The translations under genes were made by a program, and so were the position numbers. Shown here one piece after another: positions 35,988 through 45,300 of a stretch of DNA of 64,000 nt (its first letter is position 1; each line of letters starts with the position of its first letter). Source of the stretch: Puia sp. (GTDB lineage: Bacteria; Bacteroidota; Bacteroidia; Chitinophagales; Chitinophagaceae). The notes under the pieces were generated by a model, which ran no database searches, was not told the DNA's origin, and saw only the letters and a list, made by a program, of their open reading frames with translations. The DNA lies in the NCBI GenBank assembly GCA_031292515.1, contig JARLGZ010000069.1, positions 1-64,000 of the forward strand. Reading direction: 5' to 3'.

Positions 35988-37625
35988 TTAGTAGTCCATG
36001 CCGCCCATTCCGGGTGCACCGCCGGGGTGAGCATGTCCTTCTTCTTTCTTGGGTTTGTCTGCGATGACGCACTCGGTTGTCAATACCATACCGGCAATCG
36101 AAGCTGCATTTTCCAGTGCAATACGAGTCACCTTAGTAGGATCGATAACACCTGCTTTCAACAGGTTCTCGTATACTTCGGTGCGGGCGTTGAAGCCAAA
36201 ATCAGCCTTACCTTCCTTCACCTTCTGTACGACGATGCTTCCTTCGATACCGCTGTTCACCACGATCTGGCGCAAGGGTTCTTCGATGGCGCGTTTTACG
36301 ATCGCGATACCGGTCGTCTCATCCTCGTTGGCGCCTTTCAGCTTTTCCAGGGATTCGATGGCACGGATATAAGCTACTCCACCGCCGGGAACGATTCCTT
36401 CTTCGACGGCTGCGCGGGTGGCGTGCAATGCATCGTCCACACGGTCCTTCTTTTCCTTCATTTCGACTTCGGTAGCAGCACCTACATACAGTACGGCCAC
36501 TCCGCCGCTCAGCTTAGCGAGGCGCTCCTGCAATTTTTCCTTGTCGTAGTCGGAAGTAGTGGATTCGATCTGGGCTTTGATCTGGCTTACGCGAGCCAGG
36601 ATATCTTCTTTCTTGCCTTTGCCGCCTACGACAGTGGTGTTATCCTTGTCGATGGTCACGGAAGCAGCGGAACCGAGATAGCTCAGGTCAGCGCCTTCCA
36701 GTTTGTAACCTTGTTCTTCGCTGATAACGATACCCTTTGTCAGGATAGCGATATCCTGCAGCATTTCCTTTCTCCTGTCTCCGAATCCGGGAGCCTTCAC
36801 GGCAGCCACTTTAATGGTGCCACGTAATTTATTGACGACCAGGGTAGCTAATGCTTCGCCTTCCAGGTCTTCGGCGATGATCAGCAGAGGACGACCACCC
36901 TGTGCAACTTTCTCGAGGATGTGAAGAATATCCTTCATAGCCGAGATCTTCTTATCGTAGATCAGGATATAAGGGTTCTGCAATTCGGCTTCCATCTTTT
37001 CGCTGTTCGTAACGAAATAGGGGGAGATATAACCGCGATCGAACTGCATACCTTCCACAACGTCCACCGTTGTGTCGGTTCCTTTTGCTTCTTCAACGGT
37101 GATAACACCTTCTTTGCCCACTTTGCCAAAAGCCTGCGCGATCAGTTTGCCGATCGTGCTATCGTTATTGGCAGATATAGAAGCCACCTGCTCGATCTTC
37201 CTGCTGTCGTTACCGATCGTCTGAGACTGTGCGCTCAGGTTCTCGACGACTTTTGCGACAGCTTTGTCGATACCGCGTTTCAGATCCATCGGGTTTGCGC
37301 CCGCAGCCACGTTTTTCAGCCCTTCGCCGATGATGGCCTGAGCCAGTACGGTAGCAGTAGTAGTACCATCCCCCGCGATGTCAGCGGTCTTGGAAGCTAC
37401 TTCTTTTACCATCTGGGCACCCATGTTCTCGATCGGGTCTTCGAGTTCAATCTCTTTTGCCACGGTCACGCCATCCTTCGTAATAGAAGGAGCGCCGAAT
37501 TTTTTCTCCAGGACCACATTACGACCTTTAGGCCCTAAAGTCACCTTTACGGCATTGGCCAGAATATCAACGCCCTTTTTCATTTTGTTGCGGGCTTCGA
37601 TGTCGAAGAAAAGTTGTTTTGCCAT
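35988..37625 (-). CDS. groEL: Chaperonin GroEL
   Basis: The 60-kDa chaperonin subunit, 545 aa, standard length. It shows [20 protein letters not shown], the ATP-site [41 protein letters not shown], and a C-terminal Gly/Met-rich tail ending GGMDY. It follows groES by 46 bp on the same strand and ends in a strong terminator. Confidence 0.99.
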   Translation of the reverse strand: MAKQLFFDIEARNKMKKGVDILANAVKVTLGPKGRNVVLEKKFGAPSITKDGVTVAKEIELEDPIENMGAQMVKEVASKTADIAGDGTTTATVLAQAIIGEGLKNVAAGANPMDLKRGIDKAVAKVVENLSAQSQTIGNDSRKIEQVASISANNDSTIGKLIAQAFGKVGKEGVITVEEAKGTDTTVDVVEGMQFDRGYISPYFVTNSEKMEAELQNPYILIYDKKISAMKDILHILEKVAQGGRPLLIIAEDLEGEALATLVVNKLRGTIKVAAVKAPGFGDRRKEMLQDIAILTKGIVISEEQGYKLEGADLSYLGSAASVTIDKDNTTVVGGKGKKEDILARVSQIKAQIESTTSDYDKEKLQERLAKLSGGVAVLYVGAATEVEMKEKKDRVDDALHATRAAVEEGIVPGGGVAYIRAIESLEKLKGANEDETTGIAIVKRAIEEPLRQIVVNSGIEGSIVVQKVKEGKADFGFNARTEVYENLLKAGVIDPTKVTRIALENAASIAGMVLTTECVIADKPKKEEGHAHPGGAPGMGGMDY

Positions 37626-37671
37626 AATATTGTTATTGTAGTGATTATTGTTAAATAAATAGATGAAAAAC

Positions 37672-37953
37672 TTAAACGATTGCGAGGATATCGGATTCCC
37701 TCATAATGAGAAAATCGTCGCCTTCGATCTGGATCTCCGTTCCGGCGTATTTGCCATATAATACGGTATCGCCGATCTTTACTGTTACAGGCTCATCTTT
37801 CTTACCGGGGCCGGCGGCTACGACTGTACCGCGTTGAGGTTTTTCTTTTGCAGTGTCCGGTATGATGATACCACCGGCAGTTTTCTCTTCAGCGGGGGCT
37901 GGTTTCACAATTACCCTATCCTGTAAGGGGATAACGTTTAACTTCTTAGCCAT
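37672..37953 (-). CDS. groES: Co-chaperonin GroES
   Basis: 93 aa, the heptameric lid of GroEL. It shows [34 protein letters not shown], with the mobile loop in the middle, and ends SDILAIV. It is first of the groESL operon. The upstream region has a -7-like box and a pair of CTGACTG repeats; no CIRCE element is visible. Confidence 0.99.
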   Translation of the reverse strand: MAKKLNVIPLQDRVIVKPAPAEEKTAGGIIIPDTAKEKPQRGTVVAAGPGKKDEPVTVKIGDTVLYGKYAGTEIQIEGDDFLIMRESDILAIV

Positions 37954-38011
37954 AATTGTATTGATTTTTGTTTAATGAAAGATTTCTTATGTCCTGCTCC
38001 AAGCAGGCTTG

Positions 38012-38096
38012 CAAAGGTCAACCAATTTCATACCAAATGGCGGAAAAGGCTAAAAAGTGAACACTTGGCAGTCAGAATGAGTAAGTTGTCAGTCAG
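38012..38096 (-). promoter_or_regulatory. Putative groESL control region
   Basis: The 333-bp gap 37954-38286 holds no gene. On the groES strand GACCTTTG at 38012-38019 differs by one base from TAnnTTTG. Two CTGACTG repeats (38069-38075 and 38090-38096) lie 21 bp apart, two helical turns, at about -57 to -84 from that box. They could bind a heat-shock or stress activator. Confidence 0.45.
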
Positions 38097-38286
38097 GACC
38101 GCCCGCACACTCCCGGTTAGAGGGCAGGCATGCCAATTTTTCACTTCCCTCGGCCACTATATAATAAGCAGGAATTGCGGGTCGCCCGATATCTTTCGGC
38201 GACGTTTCGAAATACGGTGTTTCCGGTCATCCCCACTATCCCCAAAATCCCCTATCTTCGCACCCGCTAAAACAAGCTCTTACTAC

Positions 38287-39213
38287 ATGATCAGCAGAAG
38301 AAATATCCGGGTTAAAGTGATGCAAACCCTGTATACCCTGGAAGCGCAGGAACAGGCGGTGAAGCCGGGAGAACCCGTAAGGATTTTACAAAAGCACTTT
38401 GACCAGACCAGGCAGTTATTAGTATATCTCATTTATTTTTTGACCGAAGTAGCCCGGTACGCCGAAACCGATTCCAGGAACCGGGCTTCCAAACACCTGC
38501 CGACCGAACAGGATCTGAATGTCAATATTAAGCTGGCCGGCAACGAGACCATGTGGAAGATCCTGGAAGATCCATCCTGGCAAAAGGCTGCCAGTACCGA
38601 CAAACCGCAACTCCATGAGGACAAAGAGCTGATCAAAAAAATGTACCAGGAGCTGGTCGGCACCGACGAGTATAAAAAATACATCAGCATAGCGGGCAGG
38701 GACAAAAAATCCGAGAAGGACATCCTTCAGTTCATTTTCACCGACCTGATGCTCCCCAACGAGATCTTCGAGGCACACGTGGAAGAGGTTTTCACAAACC
38801 TGGACGATGATATCGAGATGATGAGCCAACTGGTGCTGGGACTTATCCACAAACCTCAGTCCATCAATTTCCAGGATATCATCAGCAAGGAGAAATTGGA
38901 TTTTGGCAGGGGCCTGCTGCAGACCGTGGTGGAGAAGAAAGAAGTCACCATGGGGCTTATCAAGCCAAAGTTGAAGAACTGGGATTCCGAGAGGATCGCC
39001 ACGCTGGATATGATCCTCATGGAAATGGGCGTTTGCGAGTTCCTGTTCTTTGAGACCATTCCGCCCAAGGTCACGATCAATGAGTATATAGACCTTGCCA
39101 AGGATTACAGTACCCCGCAAAGCGGTCAGTTCGTCAACGGGATCCTGGACAATATCCATAAGGATCTTTTGAACGACGACAAATTGCATAAAGTCAACTT
39201 TAAGACTTCCTGA
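38287..39213 (+). CDS. nusB: Transcription antitermination factor NusB (long form)
   Basis: 308 aa; starts at ATG 38287 (MISRRNIRVKVMQTLYTLE), the conserved NusB opening. The C-terminal ~130 residues hold the RNA/NusE-binding helical fold (RIATLDMILMEMGVCEFLFF...INEYIDLAKDYSTPQSGQFVNGILDNI). The extra middle ~150 residues are usual in Bacteroidota. It acts in rRNA antitermination. An imperfect -7 box (TATCTTCG) lies about 20 bp upstream. It heads a nusB-DUF1573-yajC-coaE operon. Confidence 0.92.
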   Translation: MISRRNIRVKVMQTLYTLEAQEQAVKPGEPVRILQKHFDQTRQLLVYLIYFLTEVARYAETDSRNRASKHLPTEQDLNVNIKLAGNETMWKILEDPSWQKAASTDKPQLHEDKELIKKMYQELVGTDEYKKYISIAGRDKKSEKDILQFIFTDLMLPNEIFEAHVEEVFTNLDDDIEMMSQLVLGLIHKPQSINFQDIISKEKLDFGRGLLQTVVEKKEVTMGLIKPKLKNWDSERIATLDMILMEMGVCEFLFFETIPPKVTINEYIDLAKDYSTPQSGQFVNGILDNIHKDLLNDDKLHKVNFKTS

Positions 39214-39219
39214 AACCCG

Positions 39220-39227
39220 TATTTTTG
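39220..39227 (+). promoter_or_regulatory. -7 box upstream of the DUF1573 gene
   Basis: TATTTTTG, a perfect TAnnTTTG, begins 7 bp after the nusB stop and ends 15 bp before the next start. It may add a separate promoter within the nusB operon. Confidence 0.55.
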
Positions 39228-39242
39228 CAAAAAACAATACCG

Positions 39243-39686
39243 ATGCGTTTACTATTATTCCTTTTGTCGGCCGCCGGCATTTTCGCCGGATGCAGTAATA
39301 ACGATGCGGGTTCAGCCCTTGCCGGCAAGAGCCAGCAGGTCGCATCGAAAGTCGACACCGCCAACTTTACGACGATCCAGTGGATCGATTCGACAAAAGA
39401 CTTCGGTAAAATAGAAGAAGGCCAAAAGCTGGAAGTATCCTTCCGCTTTAAGAATACCGGCGATAAGCCGCTGATCATAGAACGGGTTCAACCGAGCTGC
39501 GGCTGCACGGTGGCCGAACAGTCAAAGGACCCCGTCGCCCCCGGCGCAGAAGGCCTGATCAAAGCCACCTTCAACAGCGAAGGCCGCTCGGGGATCAATC
39601 ATAAGACCCTCTTTGTTTCCGCCAATACAAAGGGCTCACAGACCCATTCGCTGCAATTCCAGGTGGAAGTGGAAAAGAAGAAATAG
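39243..39686 (+). CDS. DUF1573 lipoprotein
   Basis: 147 aa from ATG 39243. The lipoprotein signal MRLLLFLLSAAGIFAGC leads to an Asn/Asp-rich linker and one DUF1573 immunoglobulin-like domain with FGKIEEGQKLEVSFRFKNTG and the conserved VQPSCGCT. This family is abundant in Bacteroidota envelopes. Molecular function unknown. The ATG at 39225 is less likely because it would put charged residues before the signal. Confidence 0.9.
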   Translation: MRLLLFLLSAAGIFAGCSNNDAGSALAGKSQQVASKVDTANFTTIQWIDSTKDFGKIEEGQKLEVSFRFKNTGDKPLIIERVQPSCGCTVAEQSKDPVAPGAEGLIKATFNSEGRSGINHKTLFVSANTKGSQTHSLQFQVEVEKKK

Positions 39687-39724
39687 CGAACAATCACTGC
39701 AAACAGAACATTAAAATAACAAAA

Positions 39725-40060
39725 ATGACCCAATCAGTAGTCTTATTACAAGCTCCTTCGGGAGGCGGTTCCCTGCAATTCATCCTGCTGGGCGGCATGA
39801 TCCTGGTTTTCTGGCTTTTCATGATCCGTCCCCAGGCCAAAAAAGCGAAGCTGGCGAAAACTTTCCAGGAAAATTTACAAAAAGGAGACCGGATCGTAAC
39901 GATTGCAGGCATCCACGGTAAGGTGAACAAAGTCAATGACGATTCGACGATCGATATCGAGACCAGCCCCGGCAGCTATCTGAAGATAGAAAAAAGCGCC
40001 ATCTCCATCGAATGGAGCCAGAATCTCAACAAGGCCGTTGCGGTTACAGACAAGAAGTAA
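39725..40060 (+). CDS. yajC: Preprotein translocase subunit YajC
   Basis: 111 aa. One N-terminal membrane helix (LQFILLGGMILVFWLFMI) is followed by RPQAKKAKL and a basic beta-rich domain with GDRIVTIAGIHGKV, the YajC hallmark. It assists SecDF, which is encoded 2.3 kb further downstream in the same direction. It lies 38 bp after the DUF1573 gene. Confidence 0.95.
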   Translation: MTQSVVLLQAPSGGGSLQFILLGGMILVFWLFMIRPQAKKAKLAKTFQENLQKGDRIVTIAGIHGKVNKVNDDSTIDIETSPGSYLKIEKSAISIEWSQNLNKAVAVTDKK

Positions 40061-40075
40061 CAGCCAACCATTATT

Positions 40076-40675
40076 ATGTTGAAAGTTGGACTAACAGGTG
40101 GAATCGGGTCCGGCAAGAGCACGGCTGCCAGGATTTTCGAAGTGCTGGGGATCCCCGTGTACTACGCGGACCAGGCAGCCAGGCTCATTATGAACGAAGA
40201 CCCGGGGCTGAAGGAGCAAATCATCCACCACTTTGGCCCCGGGTCCTATACCGACGGAAAGCTTAACCGTTCCTACCTCGCCCAAAAGGTGTTCAGCGAC
40301 AAAGCGAAGCTGGATCTGCTCAATTCGCTGGTACACCCTGCCACCATCCGCATGGCCGAACAGTGGATGAAGGCACAGACCACTCCCTACGCCATAAAAG
40401 AAGCGGCGCTGATCTTCGAGAGCGGCACCCAGGAATACCTGGACTATGTCATAGGTGTCTATGCGCCCGAGCCGCTGCGTATCCTGCGCACGATGAAGCG
40501 CGACTCCGTCGGTCGCGAAGAGGTCCTGAAACGAATGAGTAACCAGATCGAAGAGGATATCAAGATGAGGCTTTGCGATTTTGTACTCCGCAATGACGAG
40601 CAGCAATCCCTCCTTCAGCAGGTCGTGGAACTGCATGATAAGCTGCTGCAGCTATCTGTATTGAGTAGTCAGTAG
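40076..40675 (+). CDS. coaE: Dephospho-CoA kinase CoaE
   Basis: 199 aa; last step of coenzyme A synthesis. The P-loop GGIGSGKS spans residues 8-15, followed by YYADQAARLI and KEAALIFESG. It starts 15 bp after yajC. The last codons LSSQ and the TAG stop lie in a 7-bp repeat array (40662-40688), the same protein ending as trmH gained, so its native C-terminus was probably changed by the repeat. Confidence 0.95.
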   Translation: MLKVGLTGGIGSGKSTAARIFEVLGIPVYYADQAARLIMNEDPGLKEQIIHHFGPGSYTDGKLNRSYLAQKVFSDKAKLDLLNSLVHPATIRMAEQWMKAQTTPYAIKEAALIFESGTQEYLDYVIGVYAPEPLRILRTMKRDSVGREEVLKRMSNQIEEDIKMRLCDFVLRNDEQQSLLQQVVELHDKLLQLSVLSSQ

Positions 40676-40705
40676 TGAGTAGTGAGTGCTGCCGGAAGAC
40701 ATCTA
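40662..40705 (+). repeat. Heptad element overlapping the coaE stop codon
   Basis: GTAGTCA, GTAGTGA, GTAGTGA run at 40665-40685 and include the coaE stop (40673-40675). GAAGACA follows at 40695-40701, then ATTTTA. Bases 40661-40688 match the reverse complement of 40819-40846 at 26 of 28 positions. Confidence 0.9.
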
Positions 40706-40764
40706 TTTTAGTCTTATTAGTTTACCTGCTATCGGTTTGCCTGCTACCAGTTTACCGAAAAAAA

Positions 40765-40850
40765 AGTGAGTGGCGACTCACCATTATACGCCGCCCACTC
40801 ACCAAAATGTCTTCACCCCACTGACTACTCACTACTGACTACTCACTACT
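40765..40850 (-). repeat. Heptad element adjoining the aspC stop codon
   Basis: In the aspC sense the stop TAG (40846-40848) opens a run of alternating GTAGTGA and GTAGTCA units to 40819. GTGGGGTGAAGACATTTTGG then covers 40802-40821. Beyond it GTGAGT-GGCG-ACTCAC near 40770 makes a small hairpin. Confidence 0.9.
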
Positions 40851-42036
40851 TCAGTTTTGCCAGCGCTTCTTTTATGCGTCCCCATGCTTTTTCGATGTTT
40901 CCCATGCTGTTCGCAAAAGAGAATCGCACGCAGGCGGGTTCTCCGAAAGCATCTCCCATCACGGAGGATACGTGTGCCTTGTTCAACAGGTACATGCAGA
41001 AATCGCCGGAATTCTTTATGACGGTCTCTCCATCGGATTTCCCATAGTAAGAAGATACGTCGGGGAAGACATAGAACGCGCCTTCGGGTTCCACACAGGT
41101 GATCCCCGGGATGCCGGCGACCAGTTCCATCGTCTTTTTCCTGCGGCGGGTAAACTCCTTTACCATTTCAAAAGAGGGCGTCAGATCGCCGGTCAATGCG
41201 ATCACGGCGGACTTCTGGGTAATGGAGCTGGTGGCGCTCGTAAACTGTCCCTGCAATTTTTCGCAGGCCTTCGCGATTTCCGGATCGGCGGCAATATACC
41301 CCAGACGCCAGCCCGTCATGGCGAACCCCTTGCTTAATCCGTTGACGATGATCACCCGGTCTTTCAGGTCTGCAAACTGGGCAATGCTCTCGTGTTTGCC
41401 GACAAAATTGATGTATTCATAGATCTCGTCGGAAATGATAAAGACCTCGGGGTGCTTCCTGAATACGGCGGCCAGCGCTTCCAGTTCCTTTTTGCTGTAG
41501 ACGGCGCCGGAGGGATTACAGGGAGAGGAGAACATGAATAATTTCGTCTTCGGCGTGATCGCGGCTTCCAGTTGAGCCGCGGTGATCTTAAACCCGCTTT
41601 CCGGCGTGGCATGGATCTCCACCACTTTCCCCCTGGCAATCTTCACCAGCTCCGAATAGGTAACCCAATAAGGGGTCGGGATGAGCACTTCTTCCCCATC
41701 GTCGACGAGGGCCAGGATCACATTAGCCAGGCTTTGCTTGGCGCCGGTGGATACGACGATATTCTCGGGCTTATAAGTAAGGTCGTTGTCTCTTTTAAAT
41801 TTGGTGCAGACGGCCTCCCGCAGATCGGCATAACCCGATACCGGTGTATAATGACTCCAGTTGTCATCGATCGCCTTCTTCGCGGCATCCTTTATATGTT
41901 GAGGCGTGTCAAAATCGGGTTCCCCTAAGCTCAAATCGATGACGTCAACTCCTTTTGCTCTTAATTCACGGCCTAGTTTGGCCATTTTCAGGGTTTCAGG
42001 CTCGCTGAAACGATTCAGAATGGATGATAGTTGCAT
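40846..42036 (-). CDS. Class I PLP-dependent aminotransferase (aspartate type)
   Basis: 396 aa. The PLP lysine is K236 in GLSKGFAMTGWRLGY. The fold shows SLGEPDFDTP near 36-44, SPCNPSGAVYS, and ISDEIYEYI. This is the aspartate/prephenate aminotransferase group (often aspC or aatA) feeding aspartate, glutamate or aromatic amino acid metabolism; exact substrate is not certain. It has a clear TTTG-N18-TACCTTTG promoter, and its stop codon is the first base set of a repeat array. Confidence 0.93.
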   Translation of the reverse strand: MQLSSILNRFSEPETLKMAKLGRELRAKGVDVIDLSLGEPDFDTPQHIKDAAKKAIDDNWSHYTPVSGYADLREAVCTKFKRDNDLTYKPENIVVSTGAKQSLANVILALVDDGEEVLIPTPYWVTYSELVKIARGKVVEIHATPESGFKITAAQLEAAITPKTKLFMFSSPCNPSGAVYSKKELEALAAVFRKHPEVFIISDEIYEYINFVGKHESIAQFADLKDRVIIVNGLSKGFAMTGWRLGYIAADPEIAKACEKLQGQFTSATSSITQKSAVIALTGDLTPSFEMVKEFTRRRKKTMELVAGIPGITCVEPEGAFYVFPDVSSYYGKSDGETVIKNSGDFCMYLLNKAHVSSVMGDAFGEPACVRFSFANSMGNIEKAWGRIKEALAKLK

Positions 42037-42060
42037 AGTTTTTAATTAATTGGGCGGCGG

Positions 42061-42090
42061 CAAAGGTAAGAAAAAGCGGCAAGCCGCAAA
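42061..42090 (-). promoter_or_regulatory. Promoter of the aminotransferase gene
   Basis: On the minus strand TTTG (42087-42090) is followed after 18 bp by TACCTTTG (42061-42068). Both the boxes and the spacing fit the Bacteroidota sigma-ABfr consensus. The rest of the 342-bp gap 42037-42378 holds no gene. Confidence 0.8.
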
Positions 42091-42339
42091 CGGCTAATAT
42101 TGACTTCAATGATAGACTTGCCCGGGCAAGCCGGGTCTGCCGGGCGACCGGTCGAAGCCGCGACAACCCGTTGCGGCCATTGCGGGCGATAAACCGGAGA
42201 ACCCTGCCGGGAACGCAAAACAACGGCCTTTCATCGATTCAAAACCAGGCGCCGGATGATTACAAAAGCCAACACTATCAAGCATTTAAGGCCTTAAATA
42301 TTATGGTTTTGATCTTTACATATTATCAATTGTAAAACC

Positions 42340-42347
42340 TATCTTTG
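42340..42347 (+). promoter_or_regulatory. -7 box of secDF (TATCTTTG)
   Basis: TATCTTTG is a perfect TAnnTTTG 31 bp before the secDF start. A weak -33 candidate (CTTTACA) lies about 21 bp further upstream. Confidence 0.6.
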
Positions 42348-42378
42348 CGACTCTTAAAAAAAATAAACGAAACTTCCA

Positions 42379-45300
42379 ATGAGAGCACTGGTAAGCATTT
42401 TTGCTTCTTTATTGATCATTATTTCTCTGTACCAGCTTTCCTTTACCTGGTTTGTGAACAAACACAAGTCGGAGATGGAGACAAAAGCGAAACGGTATGT
42501 AACCAACTTATACCCTTCTGCCGAAAAAAAATATCCGACCGATAAGGAAGCCAGGGCTCTCTACCAGGCAGATACATTGGATGCCGTTTATAAAGCCAGG
42601 CTGGACCGTTTGCTCGACAGCACAAAGGATACGAAGGTCACTCCCTGGGGCACTACCTTCCAAAAGGCAAAAGAGAACGAACTCCTGCTGGGTCTCGACC
42701 TGCAGGGCGGGATCAACGTGACCCTGGACATTTCCCTGGACGGATTGGTAAAGACAATGGCCAATAACCCACGCGATCCGCAATTATTAAAGGCCATCGC
42801 GCTGGCAAACCAGAAGAGAGTAACCAACTCCTCGAACTTTATCGACCTCTTCGGCCAGGCTTACAAGGAAGTCAATCCCGGTGGCAAGCTGGCGCCGCTG
42901 TTTGCCAATGCCGGACGTAATAAGCTGAAATTCGATGCGTCCGATGACGCCGTCCTGGCCTATATACACGATCAGGCGAAGGCCGCCATGAATCAGACCT
43001 ATAAGATCATCCACTACCGTATCGATAAATTCGGCGTATCTCAGCCCCTTATCAGCCTGGACGAGAACCGCGGCGTCATCTCCGTGGAACTGGCCGGCGC
43101 CACCGACCCCGAAAGGGTTAGCAGGGTTCTCCAGTCGACTGCCAACCTCCAGTTTTGGGAAGTCTATAATATCGGAGAACTGCAAAACTCCATCCAGAAT
43201 GCCGACAAGGCCCTGCAGAACTATTTAAATGGCGTGAAAGACACCGGTCTCGCAAAGACCGATACCGGCATCGCGGCCAAAAAGGATACTTCGGCCAGTA
43301 CCGCCAACCAGAATCCCCTGTTTAAGGTCATTCGCTTTATACCGCCGACCCAGGATCCGAAAACAGGACAACCGCGATATTCGGACGCTATCGCCCAGGT
43401 GGCATTAAAGGATACCGGCACGGTCAACGACTACCTGAGTAACCCGGTCGTCAGGAACAGCTTCCCACAGGACGTAAAATTCCTTTGGGGCAAGCAGGAC
43501 AGGGATGATGACGGCAAGCTGATCCCCGCCCTCAGACTCTATGCAATCAAGACGCTCCCGGGTACCGACAAGGCAAAGATCGAAGGCGGCGCCATCGAAG
43601 ATGCCAGCCAGGATTTCGATCCGACCACCGGTGAGGTGATCGTAGAGATGAGCATGCGCAAACAGGGAGCAAAAGATTGGGCGGCGATGACCACCAAGAA
43701 TGTCAACCGCCCGATTGCAATCGTACTTGACGATATCGTCTATTCCGCCCCCCTCGTAAATGAGCCGATTACCGGCGGACAATCTAGGATCACCATGGGC
43801 CGCGGCGGAAATACTGCCCAGAGCGTGGAAGAAGGCCAGGATCTTGCCAATATCCTGAAATCGGGACCGCTGGAAGCGCCTGCCAAGATCGTCCAGAAAC
43901 AGGTCGTCGGACCTACGTTGGGTCAGGAAGCCGTTCATGGCGGGACGATGGCCTTTGCCATCTCGTTCTTCGTCATCTTTGCCCTCATGCTGATCTATTA
44001 TAATACTGCGGGATGGGTGGCGAATACGGCCCTGATATTGAACCTGCTGTTCACCATCGGGGTGCTGAGCGCAATGCATGCCACCCTGACGGCGCCCGGT
44101 ATTGCGGGTCTCGTACTCACGATCGGGATGGCCGTGGATACCAATGTAATCATCTTTGAACGTATCAAGGAGGAGCTAACGCGCGGGAAAAGCTACCAGA
44201 TCGCGGTATCCGATGGGTATAAACGTTCCCTGGCGCCGGTACTGGATGCCCACGTAACGACCTTCCTGACCGCCCTGATCCTTTTCTATTTCGGGCTGGG
44301 ACCCGTGTTGGGATTCGCTACCACCCAGCTCCTGGGTATCATGCTATCCCTGTTCTGCGGAATCCTGGTGTCCAGACTGATTACGGATTTCTACACCAAT
44401 AAGAACCGGCATTTTAAATATTTCACCCCTCTCTCCCGCCGCATCTTCAAACATGCGTCCTTCAAGTTCATCGAATACCGGAAAGTGGCTTATATCATAT
44501 CGGTGATCGTGTTGGTGCTGGGTATCAGCTCTTTCTTTCATGGCTTTAAGGAAGGAGTGGAATTCAAGGGTGGCCGTAGCTTTGTCGTCAATTTCAGGAA
44601 GCCCGTCGAATCCGAAGAGGTTCGCGTGGCGCTGAGAAAGACCTTTACGGAATCCGAACCCGAAGTAAAGACCTATGCCACGAATGACAAGCTGGAGATC
44701 ACAACTGACTATCTGATCAACGAAGAGGGGCCGGCAACCGATTCGCTGGTGCTTGTCAAATTATACGGCGGGCTGAAGAGCTTCCTCCCTGCGGATGCGA
44801 CGCCTGCACAATTTGCAGTCGTAGGCGGCCCGCTGGTAGAACAGTCCAAGAAAGTCACCCCGACCATCTCCGAAGAGCTGAAGGCCGGCGCTTTCAAGGC
44901 GACCATCTTTGCCATCGTCATTATCTTCCTGTATATCTTTATACGGTTCCGCGACTGGCGATATTCGTTGGGCACGATCATCGCGTTGCTGCATGACGTG
45001 CTCGTAACGGTGGCGGTATTCTCTTTCCTGCCGGCCGTTGTGCCCTTCACCCTGGAGATAGACCAGCATTTCATCGCGGCGGTCCTGACGGTGATCGGGT
45101 TCTCCATGAACGATACGGTGATCGTCTTTGACAGGATCCGCGAAAACAGCCGGCTCATGAAGGGCGCCAGCAATGCACAGATCATCAATAAATCGATCAA
45201 CGATACGCTGAGCCGCACGATCATGACTTCGCTGACCGTGTTCCTTACAATCCTCATCCTGTTCCTGGTCGGCGGCGAAGTGACAAAAGGTTTCGCCTTC

